Assembly: GCF_003259845.1 (NCBI RefSeq)
Contig: NZ_QLMJ01000016.1
Coordinates: 124,001 to 188,000 of the forward strand
DNA: 64,000 nt
Direction: 5' to 3'
Source of the DNA: Actinoplanes lutulentus
GTDB lineage: Bacteria; Actinomycetota; Actinomycetes; Mycobacteriales; Micromonosporaceae
In this document: positions 42,822 through 51,801 of the stretch, in pieces
Numbering within the stretch: the first letter of the stretch is position 1
Layout: each line of letters begins with the position of its first letter
The notes under the pieces: model-generated
Databases searched by the model: none
Told to the model about the DNA's origin: nothing
Seen by the model: only the letters and a program-made list of their open reading frames with translations
Translations under genes and position numbers: made by a program

Positions 42822-43676
42822 TTACGAGAGGCGGCCGTTCGCATGCAGGGTCAGTAAGGCATCGACGGTCACCCAGCCGCGCCACTCGAAGCGGGTGATC
42901 GGGGTCCAGGCCGGGAAGGCGAAGTCCCAGCCGCCGTCGTCCTTCTGCTTCGCCGACAGCGCGTCCAGATGTTGGGCGATCACGTCGGTGGGGAAGGCCG
43001 CGCGCGCCAGGCTGCCCGGGAGCGGTGCGAAGTCGAGGGGTCCGTGCACATAGCCCTCGGCCTGCGGATCCAGCTCGGCGACGCTCAGCACCAGCGGGCG
43101 AAGCAATGCCCAGGACAAGTCCGCTCGGGGGCGGTCTGGGGCGTTTTCCAGGAACTTCAGGACGGACAGCACGTCGAACGGGTCCGGCGCGCTGAGTCCG
43201 TCGATGGCTGTCCAGCAGAACTCGGTGGCGCGGGTAACCCACGGATGTGACACGCCGTGTTTCAGCAGCAGGCCGGCGATGGACGCGGTCGGGTTGAGTG
43301 AGCCGGGCAGCCCGTCGACCGGCACCCACCACGGACCGCGCGGGCTCGGCGACGGCAGAACCCACGGAACCCCGCCGTCCGGACGGGTGATCGACTCCAG
43401 GTATCGCAGAATCCCGTCGACCATGTCGGCGTCGATCTCGCCGGTCGCGTCCAGCACCTGCAGCGCCATCTCGACCGGGACCGGCTGGCTCTCCGGGCCG
43501 CGCAGGTCGGGCTCGAGGGCGTGGCCGAAGCCGCCGTCCGAGTTCTGATAGGGGCGCAGGGCGTCGATCACCCGCCCCGCGGGTCCACCCCGGAAATGAT
43601 GGTCGAACCGGACCCGGTCGAGCAGACGCCCATTGACCTGGAGAAACGCTTCCGCCCTGCCTGATGCATCATCCAC
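42822..43676 (-). CDS. Prenyltransferase/terpene-cyclase-like alpha-barrel protein
   Basis: The GTG at 43676 behind GGTGGG gives 284 residues; there is no better start further upstream. Repeated QNSDGGFG, TRPDGGVPW and KQKDDGGWDF motifs, each between helices, are the QW-like repeats of the alpha-alpha barrel found in squalene cyclases and protein prenyltransferases. The protein is short and lacks an obvious DxDD catalytic motif, so an enzymatic role is uncertain. Confidence 0.75.
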   Translation of the reverse strand: MDDASGRAEAFLQVNGRLLDRVRFDHHFRGGPAGRVIDALRPYQNSDGGFGHALEPDLRGPESQPVPVEMALQVLDATGEIDADMVDGILRYLESITRPDGGVPWVLPSPSPRGPWWVPVDGLPGSLNPTASIAGLLLKHGVSHPWVTRATEFCWTAIDGLSAPDPFDVLSVLKFLENAPDRPRADLSWALLRPLVLSVAELDPQAEGYVHGPLDFAPLPGSLARAAFPTDVIAQHLDALSAKQKDDGGWDFAFPAWTPITRFEWRGWVTVDALLTLHANGRLS

Positions 43677-43696
43677 CGGCCCACCATAAACAGCAC

Positions 43697-44653
43697 CTAT
43701 GACAAAAACAGGGATGGTCGCTCGGCCAGCGCCACCTCGACCCGGGAACCCGTCCGCAGCGATTGGACGCCCGCCTCGCACACCGCCGTGGCCGCGTAGC
43801 CATCCCACGCGCTCGGGCCGGTGGGATGCCCGGAGACCCCGAGCGCGTCGATCCACTCCTGCAGCTCGGTGTCGTAAGCCGCCTGGAAACGATCGCGCCA
43901 GTCCACAGCGACCGGTCCGCCGAGGGTCAGGGTGCCGTTCTCCCCCACGATCTCGCCGCGGATGTCGTACCCATAGCGGATGTTCACGCTGGTCTCGACG
44001 TCGACGATGATCCCGTTCGCCAGCTCCAGGATGATCAGGAGCGGGTCCTGGAGGCCGGCACCGTTGCGGTTGCTGCGCGGCACCAGCACGCGGATCGCGA
44101 CGATGTCCTCGCCGAACATCCAGCGCACCATGTCGAACTCGTGGACGGCCGTGTCGACGATCGCCATCTCGGTGCGGTAATAGGCGGGTACGTCACGGTT
44201 GCGATGGGCGCAATGCATGAGAAGGGGCGCGCCTATCGCGCCGCCGCCGGCTTCGTTCCGGAGCTTTCGGTACGCGTCATCGAACCGCCGCATGAAGCCG
44301 ACCTGAACAAGCCGGCGACCGCACGCGACCTCGGCGTCGACGATCCGCCGGCACGCTGAAGCGGTCGTGGCCAGGGGTTTCTCACAGAACACGGGTTTGC
44401 CGGCGTCGATCGCGGCGAGCACGTACTGCTCGTGACTGGGCCCCCACGAGCAGACCAGCACGGCGTCGCAGGCGGCGATGACGTCCTCGCCGGTGGGATG
44501 CACGGCCGCGCCCACGGCAGCGCCGACGCCGGCGGCGAGGGTGGTGTCGACGTCGGTGACGGCGACGACCCGGGCGCCGGACAGCACCGAGGTCAGCCGC
44601 CGGATGTGGTCCTGGCCGATCATCCCGGTCCCGATGACTCCGACCCGGAGCAT
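43697..44653 (-). CDS. Gfo/Idh/MocA oxidoreductase, inositol 2-dehydrogenase-like
   Basis: The 318-residue protein has the NAD loop GVIGTGMIGQDH, the FCEKPLATT motif with the catalytic lysine and DTAVHEFDMVRW in the substrate region, as in IolG-type inositol dehydrogenases. With the IolC-like kinase and IolE-like isomerase in the same operon, oxidation of an inositol or related polyol is plausible. It is the last gene of the operon, 2 bp from the isomerase gene. Confidence 0.88.
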   Translation of the reverse strand: MLRVGVIGTGMIGQDHIRRLTSVLSGARVVAVTDVDTTLAAGVGAAVGAAVHPTGEDVIAACDAVLVCSWGPSHEQYVLAAIDAGKPVFCEKPLATTASACRRIVDAEVACGRRLVQVGFMRRFDDAYRKLRNEAGGGAIGAPLLMHCAHRNRDVPAYYRTEMAIVDTAVHEFDMVRWMFGEDIVAIRVLVPRSNRNGAGLQDPLLIILELANGIIVDVETSVNIRYGYDIRGEIVGENGTLTLGGPVAVDWRDRFQAAYDTELQEWIDALGVSGHPTGPSAWDGYAATAVCEAGVQSLRTGSRVEVALAERPSLFLS

Positions 44654-44655
44654 GG

Positions 44656-45546
44656 TCAGAGGCCCTGGGACTGCAGGTACTGCCGGGTACGCCGGGCGAT
44701 CGGCAGCGGCACGTCGAAGCCGACCGGGTACATGTCCTGTTCGACGACGACGACCAGATCCGCAGCCCGATCGGAGAGGGTCGCGAGAGCCTCGAGCACC
44801 GCGGGAATGTCCGGGCTCCCCGACGGCGGCTCGACACTGACACCCTGCGCGACGGCCTGCCCGAAAGCCAGATCCTCGGCGGCCGCCCGGGCGGCGATAA
44901 CCGGATCCATCTGCTTGATGTGGACATAGCCCACACGATCCGGATATTTCTGGATCAGCCCCGGCACGTCGGCTGCCCGGTATGCGAGGTGCCCGATGTC
45001 CAGGCACAGCGAAACGTACCGCGGATCAGTCTCCTCCAGGAACCGCTCGGTCTGCGCCTGCGTCTCGACCTGATAGTCGGCGTGCGGATGGAACCGCAGA
45101 AACAGCCCGTACTCCTCGAAGAGGATCCGGCCCAGAGCATTGCTGTTGTCGATCAAAGCCTGCCACTGCCCGGAATCCAGTGAAGGGGAACCGGTGTACG
45201 CCCCGGTGACGTCGTCGCGATACCCCGGCACCGGCACGAAGATCAGATTCGTGGCGCCGACGGCCTGGGTGAGCGCGGCGACCTTCCGCGTCTCGGCCAG
45301 GACGAACTCGAAGTCCTTGTGCGGCCCGCCCGCCCCGGCCACCGTCCCGGCGACGATCGACAATCCGCGGGCGGCCGTCTCGTCCAGCAGCCGGCCGGGA
45401 TCAGTGGGCAGATAGCCGTAGGGCCCCAGTTCCAGCCGCGAATACCCCGCCGCGGCGAGCTCGTCGAGGAACCGATTCCACGGGGTCTGCCGGGGGTCGG
45501 ACGCGTACCAGACCCCCCACGAATCGGGGCAGCTGCCAAGAAGCAT
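44656..45546 (-). CDS. Sugar isomerase/epimerase TIM barrel (IolE/IolI-like)
   Basis: The 296-residue protein starts MLLGSCPDSWGVWYASDP and has the xylose-isomerase-like metal sites: Glu in RLELGPYGYL, His in RFHPHADYQVE, Asp/His in CLDIGHLAY and VHIKQMD, and Glu in VVVEQDMY. It probably dehydrates or isomerises an inosose-type intermediate. It lies between the kinase and dehydrogenase genes. Confidence 0.87.
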   Translation of the reverse strand: MLLGSCPDSWGVWYASDPRQTPWNRFLDELAAAGYSRLELGPYGYLPTDPGRLLDETAARGLSIVAGTVAGAGGPHKDFEFVLAETRKVAALTQAVGATNLIFVPVPGYRDDVTGAYTGSPSLDSGQWQALIDNSNALGRILFEEYGLFLRFHPHADYQVETQAQTERFLEETDPRYVSLCLDIGHLAYRAADVPGLIQKYPDRVGYVHIKQMDPVIAARAAAEDLAFGQAVAQGVSVEPPSGSPDIPAVLEALATLSDRAADLVVVVEQDMYPVGFDVPLPIARRTRQYLQSQGL

Positions 45547-45560
45547 CGGAACATCCCTTC

Positions 45561-46496
45561 CTAGATCATCAGCCGGCGTACCTCGTCCTCGGTGGGCATG
45601 GCATCGGCGCAGGCCAGCCGGGTGGCGACCAGCGCACCGGCCGCGTTGCCGAAGCGCATGACGTCCCGCAGTTCCCAGCCCGCGAGCAGGCCGTGGCAGA
45701 GCGCGCCACCGAACGCGTCCCCGGCACCGAGCCCGTTGACGACGTCGACCGGCACCGGCGGCACGGTCACCCGCTCCCCCGTGGACCGTCGCGACGCGAA
45801 CACACCGTCCGGTCCCTGTTTCACGACGGCCAGGTCCACACCGGCGTCGTGCAGAGCGTCAGCGGCCGCACCCGGCGAGCGAAAACCGACGGCGGTGTCG
45901 CACTCGTCGAGGTTCCCGACGGCGACACTCACGTGCGGCAGCGCCTGCCGGTAGAACGACCGGGCCTCATCGCGGGAAGCCCAGAACATCGGCCGGTAGT
46001 CGAGGTCGAGAACCGTGATCCCCCGATGAGCGCGCGACACCAGGGCGTGCAGAGTGGCCGCCCGGGACGGCTCGGCGGACAACCCGGTCCCGGTGACCCA
46101 GAAGATCCCGGCCGAACCGATGGCGTCCAGGTCCAGTTCCGACGGGGTTATCTCCAGGTCAGGAGCTTTCGGATAGCGGTAGAAGTACAACGGGAAGTCG
46201 TCCGGCGGGAAGATCTCGCAGAACGTCACCGGCGTCGGCAACCCCGGCACCGCCGTCACAAAACGATCGTCGACCCCGAACCCGCGCAACGCCTCGTGCA
46301 GGTAATCCCCGAACGGATCAGCCCCGGTACGCGTGATCACCGCGGAAGTCCGCCCGAGCCGGGATGCCGCCACGGCCACATTCGTCGGGCTGCCCCCGAG
46401 GAACTTGGCGAAGCTGCGGACCGCAGGCAACCGCACCCCGGTCTGCTCGGGGTACAGATCGACGCCGATGCGCCCCATCGTCAGGACTTCGAGCAT
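45561..46496 (-). CDS. iolC: PfkB-family sugar kinase, IolC-like
   Basis: The ATG at 46496, 5 bp after GGTGG, gives 311 residues; an ATG at 46508 lacks a good site. Features are LTMGRIGVDLYPEQ, FLGGSPTNVAVAASRLG, GNLDECDTAVG and the catalytic GLGAGDAFGGALCHGL. The N-terminal pattern matches 5-dehydro-2-deoxygluconokinase of the myo-inositol pathway. Assignment beyond the PfkB family is by resemblance and operon context. Confidence 0.8.
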   Translation of the reverse strand: MLEVLTMGRIGVDLYPEQTGVRLPAVRSFAKFLGGSPTNVAVAASRLGRTSAVITRTGADPFGDYLHEALRGFGVDDRFVTAVPGLPTPVTFCEIFPPDDFPLYFYRYPKAPDLEITPSELDLDAIGSAGIFWVTGTGLSAEPSRAATLHALVSRAHRGITVLDLDYRPMFWASRDEARSFYRQALPHVSVAVGNLDECDTAVGFRSPGAAADALHDAGVDLAVVKQGPDGVFASRRSTGERVTVPPVPVDVVNGLGAGDAFGGALCHGLLAGWELRDVMRFGNAAGALVATRLACADAMPTEDEVRRLMI

Positions 46497-46511
46497 GGTT
46501 CCACCCATGCA

Positions 46512-46531
46512 ACGGGCTGTAACGAGCCCGT
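46512..46531 (-). promoter_or_regulatory. Intercistronic hairpin between ATPase and IolC-like genes
   Basis: ACGGGCT/AGCCCGT arms with a 6-nt loop fill the 36-bp gap inside the operon. It may stabilise the transporter part of the message or lower expression of the catabolic genes. Confidence 0.45.
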
Positions 46532-46532
46532 G

Positions 46533-47309
46533 TCAACCCGTAGGGCGGCGCAACTCGTGGGACAACTCGGTCAGCTCGTCCCCACCGGCCATCTGGGTGA
46601 CCAGCTCGTCGAGATCCACGTCGGAGCGCTGACGGTCGAGCACGGCCCGGCCCAGCTTCAGGATCACGAAGTGGTCGCCGACCAGGTACGCGTGATGCGG
46701 ATTGTGGGTGATGAAAACGACCCCGAGACCCGCGTCCCGGGCAGCGGCGATGTACTTGAGCACCACCCCGGACTGCTTGACGCCGAGGGCCGCCGTCGGC
46801 TCGTCCAGGATGAGCACGCGAGCGCCGAAATACACGGCACGGGCGATCGCCACCGACTGACGCTGGCCGCCACTGAGCGTACCGATGGGCTGGTTTATGT
46901 CTTTGATCGTGATGCCCATCTTGCGCAACTCGGCGTCGGCGATCTCCTTCATCTCCCGGATCCGCAGCCGGGCGAGCGGGAAGCGGCCGCGGGTCAGCTC
47001 GGAGCCGAGGAAGAAGTTGCGCCAGACCTCCATGAGCGGCACCACCGCGAGATCCTGGTAAACGGTGGCGATGCCCAGGTCGAGGGCTTCGCGCGGCGAC
47101 GAGAACGACTGTTCGGTGCCTTCGACGCGCAGCGTGCCCTCGTTGTGCGGGTGCAGGCCGGAGATGATTTTGATCAGGGTGGATTTGCCGGCGCCGTTGT
47201 CGCCGAGTACGCAGGTCACCTCGCCGGCGTCGACCCGCAGGTTGATGCCGGCGAGCGCGCGGATCGCGCCGTAACTCTTGCCGACGTCGGTCATCTCGAT
47301 CAGCGCCAT
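46533..47309 (-). CDS. Sugar ABC transporter ATP-binding protein (single-domain)
   Basis: The ATG at 47309 gives 258 residues. Walker A is GDNGAGKST, the signature is LSGGQRQSVAIARA, Walker B is VLILDEPTAALG and the switch is FITHNPHHAY. It is the single-ATPase form of ribose/inositol-type importers (FrcA-like). It follows the permease gene by 2 bp. Confidence 0.92.
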   Translation of the reverse strand: MALIEMTDVGKSYGAIRALAGINLRVDAGEVTCVLGDNGAGKSTLIKIISGLHPHNEGTLRVEGTEQSFSSPREALDLGIATVYQDLAVVPLMEVWRNFFLGSELTRGRFPLARLRIREMKEIADAELRKMGITIKDINQPIGTLSGGQRQSVAIARAVYFGARVLILDEPTAALGVKQSGVVLKYIAAARDAGLGVVFITHNPHHAYLVGDHFVILKLGRAVLDRQRSDVDLDELVTQMAGGDELTELSHELRRPTG

Positions 47310-47311
47310 GG

Positions 47312-48319
47312 TCAGCCGGCCCTTCGCGCGGTGAAGATTCGTTTGATGTACAGGTTCACCAGCACGGCGAGTAGCAGCATCACGCCGAGGAAGGCCCTGA
47401 ACCAGTTCGGATCCCAGCCGGCGTAAACGATGCCGAGGCTGGTCATCCCGAAGATGAACGCGCCGATCGCGACACCGATGACGCTGCCGAAACCGCCGGT
47501 GAGCAGGGTGCCGCCGACGACCGCGGCGATGATGTAGAGGAACTCGTTGCCGACGCCGCCACCCGCCTGCAACGTGTTGAAGCGGTAGAGCTGGTGCATG
47601 CCGACAAACCAGCCGAGGAACGAAACCCCCATGAAAAGCCCAATTTTCGTACGCACAACGGGCACCCCCGCCGCCCGGGCACTGTCCGCCGCCCCGCCCA
47701 CCGCGAAGATCCAGTTCCCGGGGCGGGTCCGCTGCAGGATCCAGGTGGCGAGAGCGATGAAGACCAGCCAGAACAGCACGGTCCACCAGACGGTCACCGA
47801 ACCGACAGTGAAGTTGGACGCGAACACGGCCCGCAGGCTGCTGAACCCGTCGATCGCACTGATGTCGGTGGACGACACCGAGCCGGTGACCATTTTCGTC
47901 ACGCCGAGGTTGGCGCCCTGCAGCACGAAGAACGTGCCGAGCGTGATCAGGAAGCTGGGGATGCCGGTCCGCATCACCAGCCAGCCGTTGAGCAGGCCGA
48001 CCGCCAGGCAGAAGATCAGCGAGAGCAGCGCGCCGATCCACAGGTTGACGCCGAGGTACCAGCAGAACATCGAGTTGACCAGGCCGGCGCTGTAGACGAT
48101 CACACCGGCCGACAGGTCGAACTCGCCGCCGATCATCAGCAGCCCGACGCCGGCCGCCACGATCCCGATCACCGACGACTGGTAGAGCACCGTGAAGAAC
48201 GAGTCGGCGGACCGCAGCGACGGCGCCACGGCCAGGAAGAACACGAAGATGGCGAGCGCGGCGACGAACGCGCCCACATCAGGCCGGGCGAGGATACGGT
48301 TCGACCATGTGACGCTCAT
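47312..48319 (-). CDS. Sugar ABC transporter permease (ribose/fructose/inositol type)
   Basis: The ATG at 48319 gives 335 residues; a TTG at 48355 that overlaps the regulator stop (TTGA) could add 12. About ten helices include GLLMIGGEFDLSAGVI, RTGIPSFLITLGTFFVLQG and AAVVGGTLLTGGFGSVIGVAIGA, as in RbsC/FrcC permeases. No substrate-binding protein gene accompanies it, although such importers need one. Confidence 0.92.
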   Translation of the reverse strand: MSVTWSNRILARPDVGAFVAALAIFVFFLAVAPSLRSADSFFTVLYQSSVIGIVAAGVGLLMIGGEFDLSAGVIVYSAGLVNSMFCWYLGVNLWIGALLSLIFCLAVGLLNGWLVMRTGIPSFLITLGTFFVLQGANLGVTKMVTGSVSSTDISAIDGFSSLRAVFASNFTVGSVTVWWTVLFWLVFIALATWILQRTRPGNWIFAVGGAADSARAAGVPVVRTKIGLFMGVSFLGWFVGMHQLYRFNTLQAGGGVGNEFLYIIAAVVGGTLLTGGFGSVIGVAIGAFIFGMTSLGIVYAGWDPNWFRAFLGVMLLLAVLVNLYIKRIFTARRAG

Positions 48320-48351
48320 GGATGAGCTGTACCGTCTCGCCGGCGTGAAGG

Positions 48352-48993
48352 TCAAGAGTCCGGGACCAGCAGACGCCGGTGGAAGCCCTCGGCCACGGCT
48401 GCCGCGCGGTCCGAGACCCCGAGCTTGGCGTAGATGCTCAGCAGGTGGCTCTTCACTGTCGCCTCGGTGATGAACAGCCGCTTCGCCGCCTCGCGGTTGG
48501 TGTTGCCACCGGCCACGAGTTGCAGCACCTCCAGCTCGCGCTGGCTGAGAACCTGGGGTGCGGGCGTACGCACCCGGGTGACCAGCCGCATCGCCACGGC
48601 CGGCGACAGGACCGTCTCGCCCCGGGCCGCCGCGCGGGCGCCGCGGATGAGCTCGTCGCGGGGCGCGTCCTTGAGCAGGTACCCGGTCGCGCCGGCTTCG
48701 AGGGCGGGCACCACGTTCGCGTCGTTGTCGTACGTGGTCAGCACCAGGACCCGGGCCGGGTTGCCGAGGCGGGCCAGCTCGGTGATCGCGGCGAGGCCGT
48801 CGGTGCCGGGCATCCGCAGGTCCATCAGGACGACGTCGGGGTTCAGCGCCTGCGCCATCCGGACCGCTTCCGCGCCGTCGGCGGCCTCACCCACCACGGT
48901 GAACCCGGGCACCGAGGCGAACATGCTGCTCAGGCCGTCGCGGACCACGGGATGGTCGTCGGCGATCAGCAGCCGGATCGTGGTCTCGCTCAT
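48352..48993 (-). CDS. NarL/LuxR-type response regulator (second system)
   Basis: The 213-residue protein has a receiver with Asp58 (VVLMDLRMPGTDG), ADDHP at the acidic pocket and a C-terminal LuxR HTH (SQRELEVLQLVAGGNTNREAAKRLFITEATVKSHL). Its ATG overlaps the kinase stop by 1 bp. It likely controls the upstream ABC exporter operon. Confidence 0.93.
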   Translation of the reverse strand: MSETTIRLLIADDHPVVRDGLSSMFASVPGFTVVGEAADGAEAVRMAQALNPDVVLMDLRMPGTDGLAAITELARLGNPARVLVLTTYDNDANVVPALEAGATGYLLKDAPRDELIRGARAAARGETVLSPAVAMRLVTRVRTPAPQVLSQRELEVLQLVAGGNTNREAAKRLFITEATVKSHLLSIYAKLGVSDRAAAVAEGFHRRLLVPDS

Positions 48994-50180
48994 CAGGGCT
49001 GGCTCCCGGTCGGCAGCAGGGGGATCCGGGCCGAGATGCCGGTGCCGGCGCCGGGTTCGGACTCGATCCGCAGCGTGCCGCCGTGCTCCTCGACCCGCTG
49101 CCGCATGATCGTAAGGCCGTGCCCCTCGGAACGGCCGCCCACCGCGAAGCCCGAGCCGTCGTCCAGCACGTCCAGGGCCACCTCGTCGCCGAGATAGGAC
49201 AGCGTGACGCCCGCTCTGGTGGCTTCGGCGTGCTTGGCGATGTTGGCGAGCGCCTCCTGGGCGGTGCGCAGCAGGGCGAACTCGGCGTCCGGCGCGACCG
49301 GCCGGGGCGTCCCGGTCGTCGTGACCGTCACCGGCAGCCCGTGCAGCGCCGACCATCGCTCGGCTGCTTCGGAGAGTGCGCCGGTCAGGCGTACCGTCGC
49401 CAAGGTCTCCGGACGGAGAGCGTCCACCGACCGCCGGGCTTCGGTGAGGCTCTCCCGGGCCAGCCGGGTGACCGCGTCGAACGGCCGCCGCCACTCCTGC
49501 GGAACCTCATGCCGCTGCTCGGCAGCCCGCATCTGCGCGATGATGCCGGTCAGGCCCTGCGCCACGGTGTCGTGGATCTCGCGCGCCATCCGCTGCCGCT
49601 CCTGCAGGATCCCGGCCTCGCGAGCCTGGGCGAGCAGCCGGGTGTGCAGCTCGTCGTTCTCCGCGATCGACGCCGTGAGCAGCTCGTTCGCCCGCCCGAG
49701 GTCGGCCTGGACGCGTTCCTCGCGGCGCAGCACCGCCGCCATCGCCGTCATGATCAGCATGTTGATCGCGATGATCGTCGCCGTGATCGTCCACCCGGCC
49801 GCGTCGCCCTTGTCCACGCTCGACGCCTGCGCGATCCCCGCCACGACCGCGACCGCCGCCACCCCCGGCACCCGCCACGGCCAGGGCAGGAAGGCGAACG
49901 CGTAGATGTAGGCCGCGGTCGTGAAGAACCCGAACGCCGGATCCCCCAGCACCAGCAATCCGGTGAGAAGAACCAACCCCACAAACAGCACACTTCGGTA
50001 CGCGCAACGCCAGGCGAACATGCCCAGCATCCACACGGCGGTCAGTCCGCACAGCAGCAGCGAGGCGACCGTAGCCCGCCCGCTGGCCGCCGTGTAGACG
50101 GTCAGCAGGCCCAGCAGCCCGTACGGAACCACTGTCACCAGCAGGCGCGGCGGCTCGCTGCTCACTGTCGCGTCCATCAT
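48993..50180 (-). CDS. NarL-type sensor histidine kinase (second system)
   Basis: The ATG at 50180 (or 50177) gives 395 residues. Five to six N-terminal helices with no large extracellular loop are followed by a coiled segment, HisKA_3 (RMAREIHDTVAQGLTGI) and HATPase (DVLDDGSGF, GHGLTIMRQRV). It is probably an intramembrane-sensing kinase linked to the ABC exporter, whose stop lies 8 bp upstream. Confidence 0.92.
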   Translation of the reverse strand: MMDATVSSEPPRLLVTVVPYGLLGLLTVYTAASGRATVASLLLCGLTAVWMLGMFAWRCAYRSVLFVGLVLLTGLLVLGDPAFGFFTTAAYIYAFAFLPWPWRVPGVAAVAVVAGIAQASSVDKGDAAGWTITATIIAINMLIMTAMAAVLRREERVQADLGRANELLTASIAENDELHTRLLAQAREAGILQERQRMAREIHDTVAQGLTGIIAQMRAAEQRHEVPQEWRRPFDAVTRLARESLTEARRSVDALRPETLATVRLTGALSEAAERWSALHGLPVTVTTTGTPRPVAPDAEFALLRTAQEALANIAKHAEATRAGVTLSYLGDEVALDVLDDGSGFAVGGRSEGHGLTIMRQRVEEHGGTLRIESEPGAGTGISARIPLLPTGSQP

Positions 50181-50187
50181 CGTCACT

Positions 50188-50916
50188 TTAGGACCAGCGG
50201 AAGAATCGGATGGCCGCCGCCGCGCACACCACGGCATAGGCGGTGAGGACCAGCAGGGGCTGGGCGGCCGGGAAGCCACCCGCGTACGCGGCTTCGAAGG
50301 CCTGCATGCCGGCGCCGAGCGGGGTGACGTGGGCGATGTCGCGCAGCGTCGGCGGCATCTGGCTGATCGGCACCCAGAGCCCGGCGAAGAACATCAGCGG
50401 GAAGTACAGGACCGTGCCGATCGCGGTGGCCTGCGGACGGCCCGGTGCCAGGGCGGTGATGAGCAGCCCGATGGCGAGCATCGCGGCGGCGACCAGGATC
50501 CAGGCGACGAGGAACCCGGGTTGCGGCAGCCCTACGCCGAACGCCAGCCGGGCCGTGCCGAGGAAGACGATCGTGGCGACGACGGCGATGCCGAGGTTCG
50601 CGACGAGCTGGGCGGCGAGGACCCGGGCCGGGCCGATCGGGGTGGTCCGCAGGCGGCGCAGCACCCCGTTCTCCCGATATCCGGCGAGCACTGTCGGCAC
50701 CGCGACCAGCGCCAGCATCGCCAGGTTGAACAGGACCAGGACCGGCACGTAGAGGTCGAAGAGGGTCAGCCCGCCGAGCGCCGGGTCGGGTTCGCGCAGC
50801 GAGGGGACGTTGCCGAGGACGACGAGCAGGACGAGCGGGAGGCCGACGCCCCAGAGCGGGCCGACCTTGTCCCGCAGCGAGAGGGTGGTCTCGGTCTTGA
50901 CGAGGCGCCAGATCAT
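50188..50916 (-). CDS. ABC-2 type drug-exporter permease
   Basis: The 242-residue protein has six helices and the ABC-2 features RENGVLRRLRTTPIGPARVLAAQL and FPLMFFAGLWVPISQMPPTLRDIAHVTPL. It forms a half-size exporter with the upstream ATPase (ATGA overlap). The two-component genes follow within 8 bp, so the four form an operon. Confidence 0.92.
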   Translation of the reverse strand: MIWRLVKTETTLSLRDKVGPLWGVGLPLVLLVVLGNVPSLREPDPALGGLTLFDLYVPVLVLFNLAMLALVAVPTVLAGYRENGVLRRLRTTPIGPARVLAAQLVANLGIAVVATIVFLGTARLAFGVGLPQPGFLVAWILVAAAMLAIGLLITALAPGRPQATAIGTVLYFPLMFFAGLWVPISQMPPTLRDIAHVTPLGAGMQAFEAAYAGGFPAAQPLLVLTAYAVVCAAAAIRFFRWS

Positions 50917-51635
50917 GACAGTCCTTTGCGGGTCAGCTGGATGAACGCGTCTTCGAGGCTGGTCTTCTCGCCGCCCACTCGGGCGATCAGGCCTTGCGGG
51001 GTGTCGACCGTGACGACGCGGCCCGCGTCGATCAGAGCCAGGCGGTCGCAGAGGCGCTCGGCCTCCTCCATGAAGTGGGTGACCAGCACGATCGTGGTGC
51101 CGTTCTCGCGTACCCGCTTGATCAGGGCCCAGGTGTCGCGGCGGGCCTGCGGGTCGAGGCCGGTGGTGAGCTCGTCGAGGATGGCGACCTTCGGGTTGCC
51201 GATCAGTGCCAGAGCGATCGAGAGCCGTTGCTTCTGGCCGCCGGAGAGTTTTCCGTACCGTGTCCTGGCCTTGGAAGTGAGATCGAGGTCCGCCATGAGC
51301 GAGCGCCAGTCGGCGGGTGACGGATAGAAGGAGCTGTAGAGCTCCAGGGCCTCGGCGACCTGGAGGCGCTCGGGAATCTGGCCCTCCTGCAGCTGAGCGC
51401 CGAGCACCCGGGTCAGCTCCTGCCGGTCGCGCATCGGGTCGAGACCCAGGACGCTGATCGAGCCCCGGTCGGCGGCCCGGACGCCCTCGATGCACTCGAC
51501 CGTGGTGGTCTTGCCGGCGCCGTTCGGGCCGAGGATGCCGAAGATCTCGCCCTCTTCGACGGTGAGCGAGACGTCGTCGACGGCGACGGTGTCCCCGTAA
51601 CGCTTGTGTAGGTCACGAACTTCGATGACTGCCAT
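50913..51635 (-). CDS. ABC-2 exporter ATP-binding protein
   Basis: The ATG at 51635 gives 240 residues. Walker A is GPNGAGKTTT, the signature is LSGGQKQRLSIA, Walker B-like is VAILDELTTGLD (Leu-Thr replacing the usual Pro-Thr) and the switch is VTHFMEEAE. It is typical of daunorubicin-type exporters. It is the first gene of the operon with permease, kinase and regulator. Confidence 0.92.
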   Translation of the reverse strand: MAVIEVRDLHKRYGDTVAVDDVSLTVEEGEIFGILGPNGAGKTTTVECIEGVRAADRGSISVLGLDPMRDRQELTRVLGAQLQEGQIPERLQVAEALELYSSFYPSPADWRSLMADLDLTSKARTRYGKLSGGQKQRLSIALALIGNPKVAILDELTTGLDPQARRDTWALIKRVRENGTTIVLVTHFMEEAERLCDRLALIDAGRVVTVDTPQGLIARVGGEKTSLEDAFIQLTRKGLS

Positions 51636-51715
51636 GCGAAAGAGCTTTCCGGCAGCGGGCTCCGGCGGGCAGTCACCGGTGGACGGGGCGGATGCGCCAT
51701 CCGGTGGGTCCGGAG

Positions 51716-51757
51716 AACCCACCGATCGGTGGGTTGTGGTCCGGACCGATCGGTCCG
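51716..51757. promoter_or_regulatory. Twin palindromes sharing ACCGATCGGT
   Basis: AACCCACCGATCGGTGGGTT (51716-51735) and CGGACCGATCGGTCCG (51742-51757) are both perfect palindromes with the same core, centres 24 bp apart, between the ABC operon and the chemoreceptor gene. They are probably regulator binding sites. Confidence 0.6.
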
Positions 51758-51801
51758 CGACAGCGGCTCAGCGTCCGGTTCTTCCTGCCGATCATGATTA
51801 T

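Noticed and set aside
43676..43856. Longer start for the alpha-barrel protein
   Set aside because: The extra N-terminal residues overlap the dehydrogenase gene and read as shadow sequence; the GTG at 43676 has a GGTGGG site.
48320..48351. Missing short gene between permease and response regulator
   Set aside because: Only 32 bp are present and no start/stop pair fits; a substrate-binding protein cannot be hidden there.
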